Shown here piece by piece: positions 22,986 to 31,200 of a stretch of 64,000 nt of DNA. The DNA is taken from the NCBI GenBank assembly GCA_039806955.1, contig JBDHQI010000008.1:62001-126000 (forward strand), given 5' to 3'. Numbering within the stretch: position 1 is the first letter of the stretch; each line of letters begins with the position of its first letter. The position numbers were made by a program, and so were the translations under genes. This DNA comes from JADLHS01 sp039806955 (GTDB lineage: Bacteria > Verrucomicrobiota > Verrucomicrobiia > Limisphaerales > JADLHS01). The notes under the pieces were generated by a model. The model was not told the DNA's origin, did not search any database, and saw nothing but the letters and a program-made list of their open reading frames with translations.

Positions 22986-25559
22986 TTATTGCTTGAGGCG
23001 GAAGAATCGCGATCCGGGTTCGTGCGGCAGAAGCACCACCCATTCGCTATCTTCAATCACGGGTTGGGCCGTGACCGGCTGCCATCCGCCCGACAACTCC
23101 GCCGTGGTTTCCAGGGTGTAACCGGTGTCGGCGGCATCCCAGGCCAGCCGAACGATCTGATCCGGCAGTAACGCGATGTGTAATCGCGCCGAAGGACGCA
23201 CCGTGCCAAGGACCAATCGCACATTATCGAGCAGCAAGGTGGCGTCAAACGCTGGGTCGGTGATGTTCTCAAAGCGCAACTCGCCGTCCTCTCCCCAAGG
23301 AGTGAACGTGAGGTATTTGGTATCATAGAGGTTCGACCCGCCGATCTCGGCCACGGGAGTCACGTTTGTCTCGAGCAGGACTTCACCAGCAAAGGACACA
23401 CGGAGATCCGGAAAATGCGTCCCGATTCTCCGCGCGTTCAAAGCGAAGATCAAGGTGTGCGGCTCGCCGGGGGTCAGGCCGGTCACGTACTGGCTCACGT
23501 AACTGCCGCCGTTTTGCATGAAGAGAACCAGGTCTTGATCCTGCGCCATCCCGTTGTTGGCGAACGGACCTTCGCCGTCAAGGTTCACGCCGTATCCGGT
23601 TTGTTCCGAACTCCAACCCGCAATCAATTTGGGCGCAATGTAACCCGCGCCCGCCGGAGTGCCGCTGGCTTCGAAACTGGGATTCTCCAAGACAATATCG
23701 TCCGCACTCCGCGCCACAATGCTGACCGCGTCCAGCAACAGGCTGGCGTCACCGGAAACTGGCGCCGCTGAAAATTCCAAATCGCCGGTGGCGGCGGTGG
23801 GCGTGAAGACGAGGTTGGTGAAATAGTATTGAAACAAACCCCAGTCTCTGACGGGTTGAACCGCCGGAATACTGACCAGCGTTTCGCCGCCAAAGCGCAC
23901 GGTAAGGTCCAGCACCGGAGGTTCGCCTCCGCCCTCGGGGGTGTAGTCCCGGACGTTGTAACGAAACTGCAGCCAATAGGTCTGCCCCGGGGTCAAGCCG
24001 TAGATCGTCTGCGACATCGTCCCCGCCCCTTGAATGAAGGCCACCAATTCGCGGTCGGGAATCCGCCCATTGCTGCCATCGCCGGCAAACGGCATCCCGA
24101 GACTGTTGCGTCCGCCGTTGCCGATTTGATTCCAGGCCAGAATGCCACCATAACCGACGCCGGTGGGAGCGGGGCCGCTCTCAAAGCTCGGGTTTCTCAC
24201 AAACGACTCGGTCACGGCAATGCGAACGGCGTTGGCCACTTCCAGGCCGTCACCATCCGCAACTTCAACTTGCGTCGCGCCCCGCTTCACGCCGGTGACT
24301 GTCAATGTTTTGGTGATCTGAGTTGCCGGTCCCGCGCCGACGGTTTCAAAATGCAGAACAACGTCGCCGTCAGCATCCGCGCCGGTAATAACGGCCACCT
24401 CGGGATCGGAGGTCAAAACCACATCCCGATCGCGGTCCACCAGCGCCTCGCTCGGGAGGCTGACCTCCAAGTTGAAGGTTTCACCGGGCGAAAGCAGTGC
24501 GTCGGTGGGCAACAGCGTAATGGGTGGAAGCGGCACCACTGCCTGACCGCGCACGCGGATGTTATCCAGCAAAACCGTGTCAGCCGTCGCCTTGGTTTGG
24601 GTGAAGGACAGAACAACTTGTTCGGCCGTGGCGGTAAAGGTGATGGTAGCCATGTGGTACGGCATGCCGTAGCCCACCGCCGCCACGTCGGTATCGAGCA
24701 GGACGCTCGCATCGGCCTGAACCCGAAGGTGCGGAGTTTCTCCGGATCGGGCATTGTAGGCAAAAGTGACTTCGTAAGATTGTCCCGCCACCAATCCGGA
24801 AATGGTTTGCGTCAGCAAACCCTCGCCCTGGATGAACGCCACCAATTCCTGATCTGGAGCGTCACCATTATCAGCATAAACGCCGTAGGCCGTATCCACC
24901 CCGAAGTCACCCGTGCCACTCCAACCCGCCAGATTGGTGAGCGGACCGGGGGCCGGCAGATAGCCGCTGGCTTCAAAGCTCGGATTAACGACAATCAAAT
25001 CATCTTCGCCACGAGCGACAATGGTGACCGCATCCAACACTGCCGACTGATCGCCGTACGGTACCACACTAAAAGTGAGCACGCCGTCGCTGGATTCCGG
25101 GGTGAACGCAAGGCTGCGAAAGCGGAACGAATTGGGATCGCCCACCGGCTGCACGTTGTTAATCGTGGCCAGCAGCGTGCCGCCAAAGGAAACTTTCAAG
25201 TCCAGCGGACCGGGTTGGCGACAATTGTAGAAGAACTGAATCCAATACGATTCACCCGGCGTCAGGCCGGAAATAGACTGCGACAAACTACCGTTGCCCT
25301 GGATGAAGGCGACGCGGTCACGATCGGGCGTTGCCCCATTGTCGTGGAACGGACCACCGGCATCCACGCTGCGGTCATTGACGCCACTACCGCCGCTCCA
25401 CTGGTCAATTCCGCTATAATGCGGCCAGGTGTCGTTGAAGTTGCTTTCAAAACTTGGGTTTTGCACAAAAGCGATTTGCGCGTTGAGCGAGACTCCAATC
25501 AGGGCGGCAAGCAGCAGTGAAACCACTACGCGGGCCTGCGTTGTTCTTGTTGATTTCAT
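22986..25559 (-). CDS. Exported protein with four NPSFE beta-sandwich repeats
   Basis: An 857-residue protein with a signal peptide (ARVVVSLLLAALIGVSLNAQ). It contains four copies of a ~160-residue domain starting at residues ~32, ~190, ~455 and ~628, each opening with NPSFE and sharing AFIQG..SLSQSISGLTPG..Y and ...LLLDAV/NIR strands. This is the pattern of galactose-binding-like (DUF642/CBM-type) jelly rolls. An Ig-like linker (~345-450) separates the pairs. The C-terminal ~60 residues (AWDAADTGYTLETTAELS...SRFFRLKQ) are the FFRL tail domain common in verrucomicrobial exported proteins. Function is probably glycan binding. IS5 copy B sits 27 bp upstream of the start and may have displaced its promoter. 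Confidence 0.75.
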   Translation of the reverse strand: MKSTRTTQARVVVSLLLAALIGVSLNAQIAFVQNPSFESNFNDTWPHYSGIDQWSGGSGVNDRSVDAGGPFHDNGATPDRDRVAFIQGNGSLSQSISGLTPGESYWIQFFYNCRQPGPLDLKVSFGGTLLATINNVQPVGDPNSFRFRSLAFTPESSDGVLTFSVVPYGDQSAVLDAVTIVARGEDDLIVVNPSFEASGYLPAPGPLTNLAGWSGTGDFGVDTAYGVYADNGDAPDQELVAFIQGEGLLTQTISGLVAGQSYEVTFAYNARSGETPHLRVQADASVLLDTDVAAVGYGMPYHMATITFTATAEQVVLSFTQTKATADTVLLDNIRVRGQAVVPLPPITLLPTDALLSPGETFNLEVSLPSEALVDRDRDVVLTSDPEVAVITGADADGDVVLHFETVGAGPATQITKTLTVTGVKRGATQVEVADGDGLEVANAVRIAVTESFVRNPSFESGPAPTGVGYGGILAWNQIGNGGRNSLGMPFAGDGSNGRIPDRELVAFIQGAGTMSQTIYGLTPGQTYWLQFRYNVRDYTPEGGGEPPVLDLTVRFGGETLVSIPAVQPVRDWGLFQYYFTNLVFTPTAATGDLEFSAAPVSGDASLLLDAVSIVARSADDIVLENPSFEASGTPAGAGYIAPKLIAGWSSEQTGYGVNLDGEGPFANNGMAQDQDLVLFMQNGGSYVSQYVTGLTPGEPHTLIFALNARRIGTHFPDLRVSFAGEVLLETNVTPVAEIGGSNLYDTKYLTFTPWGEDGELRFENITDPAFDATLLLDNVRLVLGTVRPSARLHIALLPDQIVRLAWDAADTGYTLETTAELSGGWQPVTAQPVIEDSEWVVLLPHEPGSRFFRLKQ

Positions 25560-25586
25560 GATGATTTGGTCTTGAGTTTTTGATTA

Positions 25587-26446
25587 GTAGCGGTTTCAAA
25601 AAGGTTTTCGATGTAAGTATTTTACTCTGGCTCCTTTACAGCGGATATGCAATAAGCTGCGGATGCCAAAACCATTCCTGTCGGATGAACAGTGGAAGAA
25701 GATCGAACCGTTGCTGCGGCAGTCGTCAGGACGCGGACGGCCTTGGGCAGACCATCGCCAAGTGTTGGAAGGCATCCTGTGGGGGCTCAAGACCGGGGCG
25801 CGCTGGCGCGACCTGCCGCCGGAATATCCCAGCCCCAGCTGGCGTCGCTTGCAGTTGTGGGAGGAATCAGACGTCTGGCTGGACGTGTGGCGACAGTTGC
25901 TCGCCGAACTGGACGCACGCGGCCAATTGGACTGGAACGAGAGTTTTGTGGACGGGAGCTTTGCTCCCGCCAAAAAGGGGGCGCTGGTGTCGGGAAAACC
26001 AAGCGGGCCAAGGGCACGAAGTGGATGGTGGGGGGCGACGGCCAAGGTATTCCTTTGGGAAAGCTCCTGAAGTCGGCCGCGCCGGCGGAAGTGAAGCTGT
26101 TGCGCCGCACCTTGGCCACCGTGCGCGTGCCCCGCAAGGGGCGGGGTCGTCCGCGCAGCCGGTTGCGCCGGGTGATTGCCGCCAAAGCTTACGACAGCGA
26201 CCAGGCGCGGCGGGAACTCAAGCGGCGTGGCAGCGAGTTGATTTGTCCCCATGCCGGCGTCCGTCGCTCCAGGACGGGCGCAAACTGCGGCGCTATCGCA
26301 AACGCTGGAAGGTGGAACGCACGTTTGCGTGGTTGGGAAATTACCGCCGACTGGTGGTACGCTATGAACACAAAAGCCAAATGTATTCGGCCTTTTTCCA
26401 TGTCGCCTGCCTCATCATCACGCTTCGGCATTTATGAAACCGCTGC
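25587..26446 (+). mobile_element. IS5-family insertion sequence, copy B (860 bp)
   Basis: Ends match copy A (GTAGCGGTTTCA on the left; TGAAACCGCTGC on the right, one mismatch) with TA duplications at 25585-25586 and 26447-26448. It is 9 bp shorter than copy A: it has one extra G at 26030-26035 and lacks 10 bp near 26252. Sequence is almost identical to copy A except for a divergent window around 26090-26165. It lies between two minus-strand exported-protein genes. Confidence 0.9.
25663..26437 (+). pseudogene. IS5-family DDE transposase, copy B (inactivated)
   Basis: OrfA (MPKPFLSDEQWKK...SFVDGSFAPAKKG) joins orfB by the same AAAAAGGGGG slippage site as copy A. OrfB then runs cleanly through GKTKRAKGTKWMVGGDGQG and AYDSD because the G run has six Gs. 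A 10-bp deletion just after ELICPH shifts the frame before the C-terminal part. That part, in another frame, still encodes the catalytic Glu (KVERTFAWLGNYRRLV). So this copy keeps all active-site residues but is broken by the deletion, the reverse of copy A. Confidence 0.85.
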
Positions 26447-26516
26447 TAGGGTTAATGAGTGACTCGGAAACCGACGACGGCACGAAGCCGAGCATTGTAC
26501 TCGTTGATTTTACCGG

Positions 26517-26603
26517 TCATTGCAAAATTTGATGAATCAAATTTCTTTGAAATCAGGCGAAAACTGACTGGTTTCGATTCACTTAATTCTGCAAGCATCA
26601 GTA
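26517..26603. repeat. 87-bp palindromic dispersed repeat, copy 1
   Basis: This 87-bp segment is repeated at 61521-61607 with two mismatches. Within it, 26520-26594 forms an imperfect inverted repeat: the left arm TTGCAAAATTTGATGAATC mirrors the right arm TTGCAGAATTAAGTGAATC. It lies between IS5 copy B and the 3' end of the 1097-residue protein gene. It has no coding capacity and looks like a MITE- or REP-like hairpin element. Confidence 0.8.
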
Positions 26604-26634
26604 GTCGTAGTAGCGAGGGCATGATGCAAAAAAA

Positions 26635-29600
26635 CTATGGCTCCACCGCCGGCGTGGCGAGTCTGAAAAACGCCGTTTCCGGATTATCATTCGTCCAACG
26701 GAACCAAGCGTCCTGCAAGCTGGGCGGCGACAGGACGCGTTCCCAGGCAGCGTTTGCGTCAAGTGTGGTCGCGCGCTCCAAAAAATACTCACTGGCGCGA
26801 CTGGGCCATTGCAACACGATGGTGGCCGGTGGATCCCGATGAATCTGCAACCAAGCCGTGGCGGGCACCTTGACCTCGACTTCAGCCGTGGTCGGCACCT
26901 GCAAAATGAGCCAGCCTTGCGACGGCGAATACGCATGGGGCGCAGAAAGAGAAACAGACTGCCCATTGATCCGCACCTGTGGAGTTTGGCGAATCCCATT
27001 GAGCAACAACCAATGCGGCGACGTTGACCAACCTTGCACCGTAAAGCGAAAACCATCCGATCGCTCCTCCAAATCGGTCAATTGTCCGGCCGCATGGACG
27101 CGCACCCCGAAACGGCGCAACACTTGATAATCATAAACCGGGCGCGAGCCAAAGTATTGCCAGCTTTGTGAAAGCGCGGTGGCCGGATTGATGGCGGGAG
27201 CGTGGCGAGATTGAAGGCGCAGTGTAAAGCTGTCCGGCAATAATCCCTGCCGCGCCGGTTCATCGTTGCGATAGACCTGCTGCACAGCGGAGGCCACGAT
27301 GGAATCCGCCAAGGCGGTCCACGGTCCGGACGAGTCATAACGAGCCAGCCGGTAGAGCGCATTGCCGTAAACCAGACCGCACCATTGCACGGGCAATCCA
27401 ATCCACAGTGGCGCCACCCAGCCAGTCGCGCCCAGCACCGCAATGCTCGCCCCCACTCCCACCGGTCCGGTCGTGACCGGATCAAGATAGACGAAAGGAA
27501 CTCCCGTCCACGCCCAATAGCGGGCCCGGTCCAGCAACGTGATGTCTCCAGTCAGTTCATAACCCAGCGTGTAGGCGCGGACCAGCCGGGCGGCGGCCAG
27601 CACATCCGGAGTATGCAAGGGAATCTCCCAGGTCTGGGCGCCGCGGGGCACGGTTCGGTCGAACTTGGAGAGCGCGCGAAGGTGCAGCAAGCCGTTGGTT
27701 AGCAGCGGGCGATCTCCGGTGAGCAGCGCGATTTCCAACAACCGCGCCACCACCTCGCCCACCAGACCGTTGGCCTCTTTGGACCAGTGGGTCTGGCTGT
27801 AGTCCGGCCCGGCGGCCGGGGCTTCATAGAGGATCACGCCCGGACCTTGAAATCGCTGCAGCAGTTGCTCCCCCTGGGTGCGGGCGCTGTTCACATTTTC
27901 GGCCACCGCACCGTAAACCAGTGGCGCGGTTGGATGCCAGACGTGCCCCAGGCCGCTCAGCACGTAATGCTCCGGAGAGACGGCAGCGATGGCGGCCGAG
28001 GCCAGCGTGCGCAGTTGGTTGGACAGGGTCGTGTCTTGCACGCCGCCGGCCAGCCAGTCGAGCCAGACTGCGGCTTCGGCGGAGGGGACGGCGACAAACC
28101 CGGAAGCATCCGCATGCCGAAACAGATTTTCTTCACGAATGGCGGAATCAAGCCAGCCGTTCGCTTCCAACTGATTGAAGCTGGTCTCGTTCAGGTCCGG
28201 GGTCGGCGGCGTGATCGTCCCGTGCAGTTCCACGTATTTTTGGATGGCCGGCACCACACTTTCACCCGCGCCACCCAGTAATTTGGCGCGCAGCACCAAA
28301 GGTTCATTCGCGGCCAACCCCCGGCCACCGTACGGGAGCAAATTCCCTTCATCGCGATTCAACCCATCGGAACCGGGGCAAATGATCCCCAGCAAATGCC
28401 CCCCGGAATGGAACTGGCGATCCGGGGAATCAAAGGCGGGCGCAAAGTCGGAATCGGTTTCCCACGTAACACCGAGATAACGTCCCTGCGCCTGCAAGGC
28501 CATGAGTGGAAACGTGAGTTTGACGGCGTCCGGAACCAAGCGCCGCGCACCATAGCCGCGCACATCCGCTTCCGAACTGCTGGGTTCATTTTCCAGGTAT
28601 TCCACGCCGCTCAACAACGCCTGATTTTTGTTCGTGCCGAACGTGTCCGTTCCCGCCAACAAACAGAGCATGGGTAGAAAAATTACTTCACGATTGGTAT
28701 TCACCGTGACCGATGTTTCAATTTCGATGACCCCGCCCGTGGACGCACGAAACGCCTGGGAAAAGCTCCATTGCCCGCCGTCGGGATCCATCAACGTGGT
28801 TTCAGCAACCAAACGGTCATTAACCATTTGCACCGTTGCGCTCGCGCTGGCGCCGTCCAACGCCACCCAGCGTGCCTGCTGATTGTCGAGATAGCCCAGC
28901 AACGCATTGGGATAACCCGCTGCGAACGATTGGCCTTCCACTTCCACTTGAAACATTCCCGGCCCACCGGGCGCATGGCGGATCCGCAATCCCGCCGAAG
29001 TCACGGAGAGGGCGGATTCGTCGGGTTGCGGTTGGAGAGGCGTCGGCCAGGCCGGTGGAGTGATTTCCGGGCGCGGTTCGAACCACAGCCGTTCCACCAG
29101 ACAATTCCCGTTGTCGCCCGGCGGATCAAAACGCAAACGGTAGCCAGAGCCGAGCGCTGGACAGCGCGCTTTAACCTCAGTCCAAACTCCCGCCGGTACG
29201 TCGAATCGCACGGAGTCTTCCTCGGTCAGTCCCGTTTGATAATAAAATACCTGCGCCATTCCGGCGGTGTCCGATTTAAGCCGCAAGTGCATCCAGAGCG
29301 GGGTGTCGGCTGGATAATTTCGCACCGGGCCGCGCACGTAGGGATCGTCACCACCGATTTCGATCTTCAACCCTTCCGGTGTTGGCGTTAAAGCAGCGAT
29401 GGCGTGCCAAGCCTCCCAAGCCGTCACATCGGGCCGGGTGCGAAAATCAAAATCAGGTAATGCGCTGCGTTCCTCGAAACGCACGGCCGCAAACGTGGCG
29501 CTGCCGCTTTGACCGGGCGGATCAATCCGCAGACGATAGTTTGCGCCCAGCGGCGGCACGGCGAGACGCACTTGCACCCATTCGCCCGACGGCACTGCGG

Positions 29601-29928
29601 CCTGCACGGAATTGGCTTCAGAGGCGCCACCGTTGGCGGGAAAGTAGAACACTTGCAAAACGCCGCCGACTTCCGAGTGCAACCAGACGCGCAGCCACAA
29701 CGGTTGTCCGTCGGGATAATCGCGCGGGGGGCCGGTAAAATAGGGGTCCGCGCCGTTGATGTCCGCGCGCAGTCCTTCCGACGTGGTCACCAACGCGCTG
29801 AGATCATGCTGCGCGGTCCACCCTTGTCTTCCGGCCGGCGTCGTGAAATCAAATTCCGGCAACGCGGCTGGCAACCGGCACGCCAGGGCCAATACAATAA
29901 TCGTTCCGAAAAGTTTGATCCGATTCAT
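26635..29928 (-). CDS. Large exported protein, glycoside-hydrolase-like (unassigned)
   Basis: A 1097-residue protein with a signal peptide (KLFGTIIVLALACRLPAALP). Two similar ~135-residue domains open the mature part (FDFTTPAGRQGWTAQHDLSAL near 26 and FDFRTRPDVTAWEAWHAIAAL near 160), each with GxDPYxxGPxRxYPxxxPLW. The middle (~330-900) reads as a beta-sandwich plus helical toroid of uncharacterised carbohydrate-active families (DUF5695-like), including YGGRGLAANEPLVLRAKLLG and HVWHPTAPLVYGA. The end (~1035-1097) is the FFRLATP tail domain. The ATG overlaps the stop of the prepilin-like remnant upstream. Enzymatic activity is only suspected. Confidence 0.65.
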   Translation of the reverse strand: MNRIKLFGTIIVLALACRLPAALPEFDFTTPAGRQGWTAQHDLSALVTTSEGLRADINGADPYFTGPPRDYPDGQPLWLRVWLHSEVGGVLQVFYFPANGGASEANSVQAAVPSGEWVQVRLAVPPLGANYRLRIDPPGQSGSATFAAVRFEERSALPDFDFRTRPDVTAWEAWHAIAALTPTPEGLKIEIGGDDPYVRGPVRNYPADTPLWMHLRLKSDTAGMAQVFYYQTGLTEEDSVRFDVPAGVWTEVKARCPALGSGYRLRFDPPGDNGNCLVERLWFEPRPEITPPAWPTPLQPQPDESALSVTSAGLRIRHAPGGPGMFQVEVEGQSFAAGYPNALLGYLDNQQARWVALDGASASATVQMVNDRLVAETTLMDPDGGQWSFSQAFRASTGGVIEIETSVTVNTNREVIFLPMLCLLAGTDTFGTNKNQALLSGVEYLENEPSSSEADVRGYGARRLVPDAVKLTFPLMALQAQGRYLGVTWETDSDFAPAFDSPDRQFHSGGHLLGIICPGSDGLNRDEGNLLPYGGRGLAANEPLVLRAKLLGGAGESVVPAIQKYVELHGTITPPTPDLNETSFNQLEANGWLDSAIREENLFRHADASGFVAVPSAEAAVWLDWLAGGVQDTTLSNQLRTLASAAIAAVSPEHYVLSGLGHVWHPTAPLVYGAVAENVNSARTQGEQLLQRFQGPGVILYEAPAAGPDYSQTHWSKEANGLVGEVVARLLEIALLTGDRPLLTNGLLHLRALSKFDRTVPRGAQTWEIPLHTPDVLAAARLVRAYTLGYELTGDITLLDRARYWAWTGVPFVYLDPVTTGPVGVGASIAVLGATGWVAPLWIGLPVQWCGLVYGNALYRLARYDSSGPWTALADSIVASAVQQVYRNDEPARQGLLPDSFTLRLQSRHAPAINPATALSQSWQYFGSRPVYDYQVLRRFGVRVHAAGQLTDLEERSDGFRFTVQGWSTSPHWLLLNGIRQTPQVRINGQSVSLSAPHAYSPSQGWLILQVPTTAEVEVKVPATAWLQIHRDPPATIVLQWPSRASEYFLERATTLDANAAWERVLSPPSLQDAWFRWTNDNPETAFFRLATPAVEP

Positions 29929-30343
29929 TCCTTGAACTTTATGATGATTCCGTTAGTGGTGCGCAACGTGATCGTTTCCACATGTCCATTGAAGAGAGCG
30001 ATGTTGCCCCGCCACTCGGATGCCGTTTCCCATGACGCCACCCGAGATCATAAGTGCCGTCGGACGCGCGCCCCAGCCAGACTGCCGCGGGATGATTCAA
30101 CTCATACGAAACATCCGCCGCGCCGAGCGTTTGCGCGGGTTCACGAATCGAAGCCAGCGTCACCGTTTTCGGGCTGGTGACCGCGGGCGGAAAACTAACC
30201 AGCGTGTACTGATTCATCGCGTAACTGATGCGCCAGGGATTGGCCGGCATACCGGCTTGGTATTCGCGGAAAGTGCGCCAGTGATTTTCCCGCAACCGCG
30301 CCGGGCACGGATAGATGCCCCGGGCAAAATCACTTGAAATCAT
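29925..30343 (-). pseudogene. Prepilin-like H-X9-DG protein remnant (frameshifted)
   Basis: On the minus strand the segment from an ATG at 30343 reads GIYPCPARLRENHWRTF, RISYAMNQYTLVS, IREPAQTLGAADVSYEL and GTYDLGWRHGKRHPS, which is the C-terminal half of DUF1559-type prepilin-like proteins. After RHPS one base must be skipped to restore RGNIALFNGHVETITLR...IIKFKE and a stop at 29925; that frame contains the expected H(x9)DG-like ending. The pilin-like N-terminal helix and cleavage site are missing, replaced by the GH16 gene. The restored stop overlaps the ATG of the next gene (ATGA), suggesting it once was a working operon member. Confidence 0.7.
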
Positions 30344-31103
30344 AAACGCGCACATAATCCACTTCAAAGTAATCCGGAAGCTGGGCTGATTTAATGTCGC
30401 CCGCCCACGTGCCGATTTCATTGGTGAGTTTGAGAAACTCGGGCACTTGTGAGACGCCCCCCGCGTCGCTGCGCCAGACTTCCTTGCCATCCACGTAAAA
30501 GACGTATTCCGTCGGCAGCCACAACAGTCCATACGTGTGAAAACCTGTCGTGGTTTCCGGCAGGGAAAATTTGTGTCCGGCGGATTTGTGATCCTTGCCG
30601 TAACCGTCCCAGTGAAGATTGCAGGTCAGCCGGCCATCGCGCCACGGCATTTCCACGATGTCAATCTCCGTGCCGTCCCGTCCGCCCTCGCCCACCTGAC
30701 CCACGCCGTCGCACATCATCCAGAAAGCCGACCAATGCCCCGGCTGACGGGGCATTTTGCAGCGGGCTTCAAAATAGCCGAAGGCGTACTCGAACTTGCC
30801 GCGCGTGTTGACCGCGCCGCAGGTGTAACGGTCGCCATCACGCCGGGTGCGCAACAGCAAGCTCCCCCGCCCGTTCACGTAAGCGTCGTCCTGAACCCAA
30901 AATCCGTCACGACGTTTCCAGTCGCCGAGCCGATTCCACTTCGTCTCGTCGAGTTGCTCGCCTTCAAATTCATCGTGCCAGATCAACTTCCATTCCTTGC
31001 CGTCGGGCGCGGGTGGCAGGAACGCCTGATTCTTTTGAGTCAAACTGGAGCAGCCCGAAGCCAAAACGACGGAGAGCAAGACGACGTAAAGATGGAGTTT
31101 CAT
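30330..31103 (-). CDS. GH16-family lipoprotein glycosidase
   Basis: A 257-residue protein with a lipoprotein signal (VVLLSVVLASGC; lipobox Cys near residue 18). The catalytic signature EIDIVEM at residues ~145-151 holds the nucleophile and acid/base Glu of GH16. Conserved surroundings are LIWHDEFEG, GYFEARCKMPRQPGHWSAFW, HWDGYGKDH and HTYGLLWLPTEYVFYVDGK (read in part). GH16 enzymes cut beta-1,3/1,4-glucans, agars, carrageenans or porphyran. The form with E-x-D-x-x-E is the glucanase/agarase type, but the exact polymer is unknown. The start at 31103 fits the lipobox distance. Confidence 0.88.
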   Translation of the reverse strand: MKLHLYVVLLSVVLASGCSSLTQKNQAFLPPAPDGKEWKLIWHDEFEGEQLDETKWNRLGDWKRRDGFWVQDDAYVNGRGSLLLRTRRDGDRYTCGAVNTRGKFEYAFGYFEARCKMPRQPGHWSAFWMMCDGVGQVGEGGRDGTEIDIVEMPWRDGRLTCNLHWDGYGKDHKSAGHKFSLPETTTGFHTYGLLWLPTEYVFYVDGKEVWRSDAGGVSQVPEFLKLTNEIGTWAGDIKSAQLPDYFEVDYVRVYDFK

Positions 31104-31200
31104 AAGTGCTACCTCAGCGTAGGCCGAGGTTTGCTGGCGATGCAAGCTTTACGGCCCATGCCCGATAAAATCCGTTCGCTGAGTGGCTGGTAAGCGCGGT

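Noticed and set aside
23829..25520. Plus-strand open frame of 563 codons opposite the four-repeat exported protein
   Set aside because: The minus-strand protein has four internal repeats and a signal peptide. The plus frame simply mirrors those repeats.
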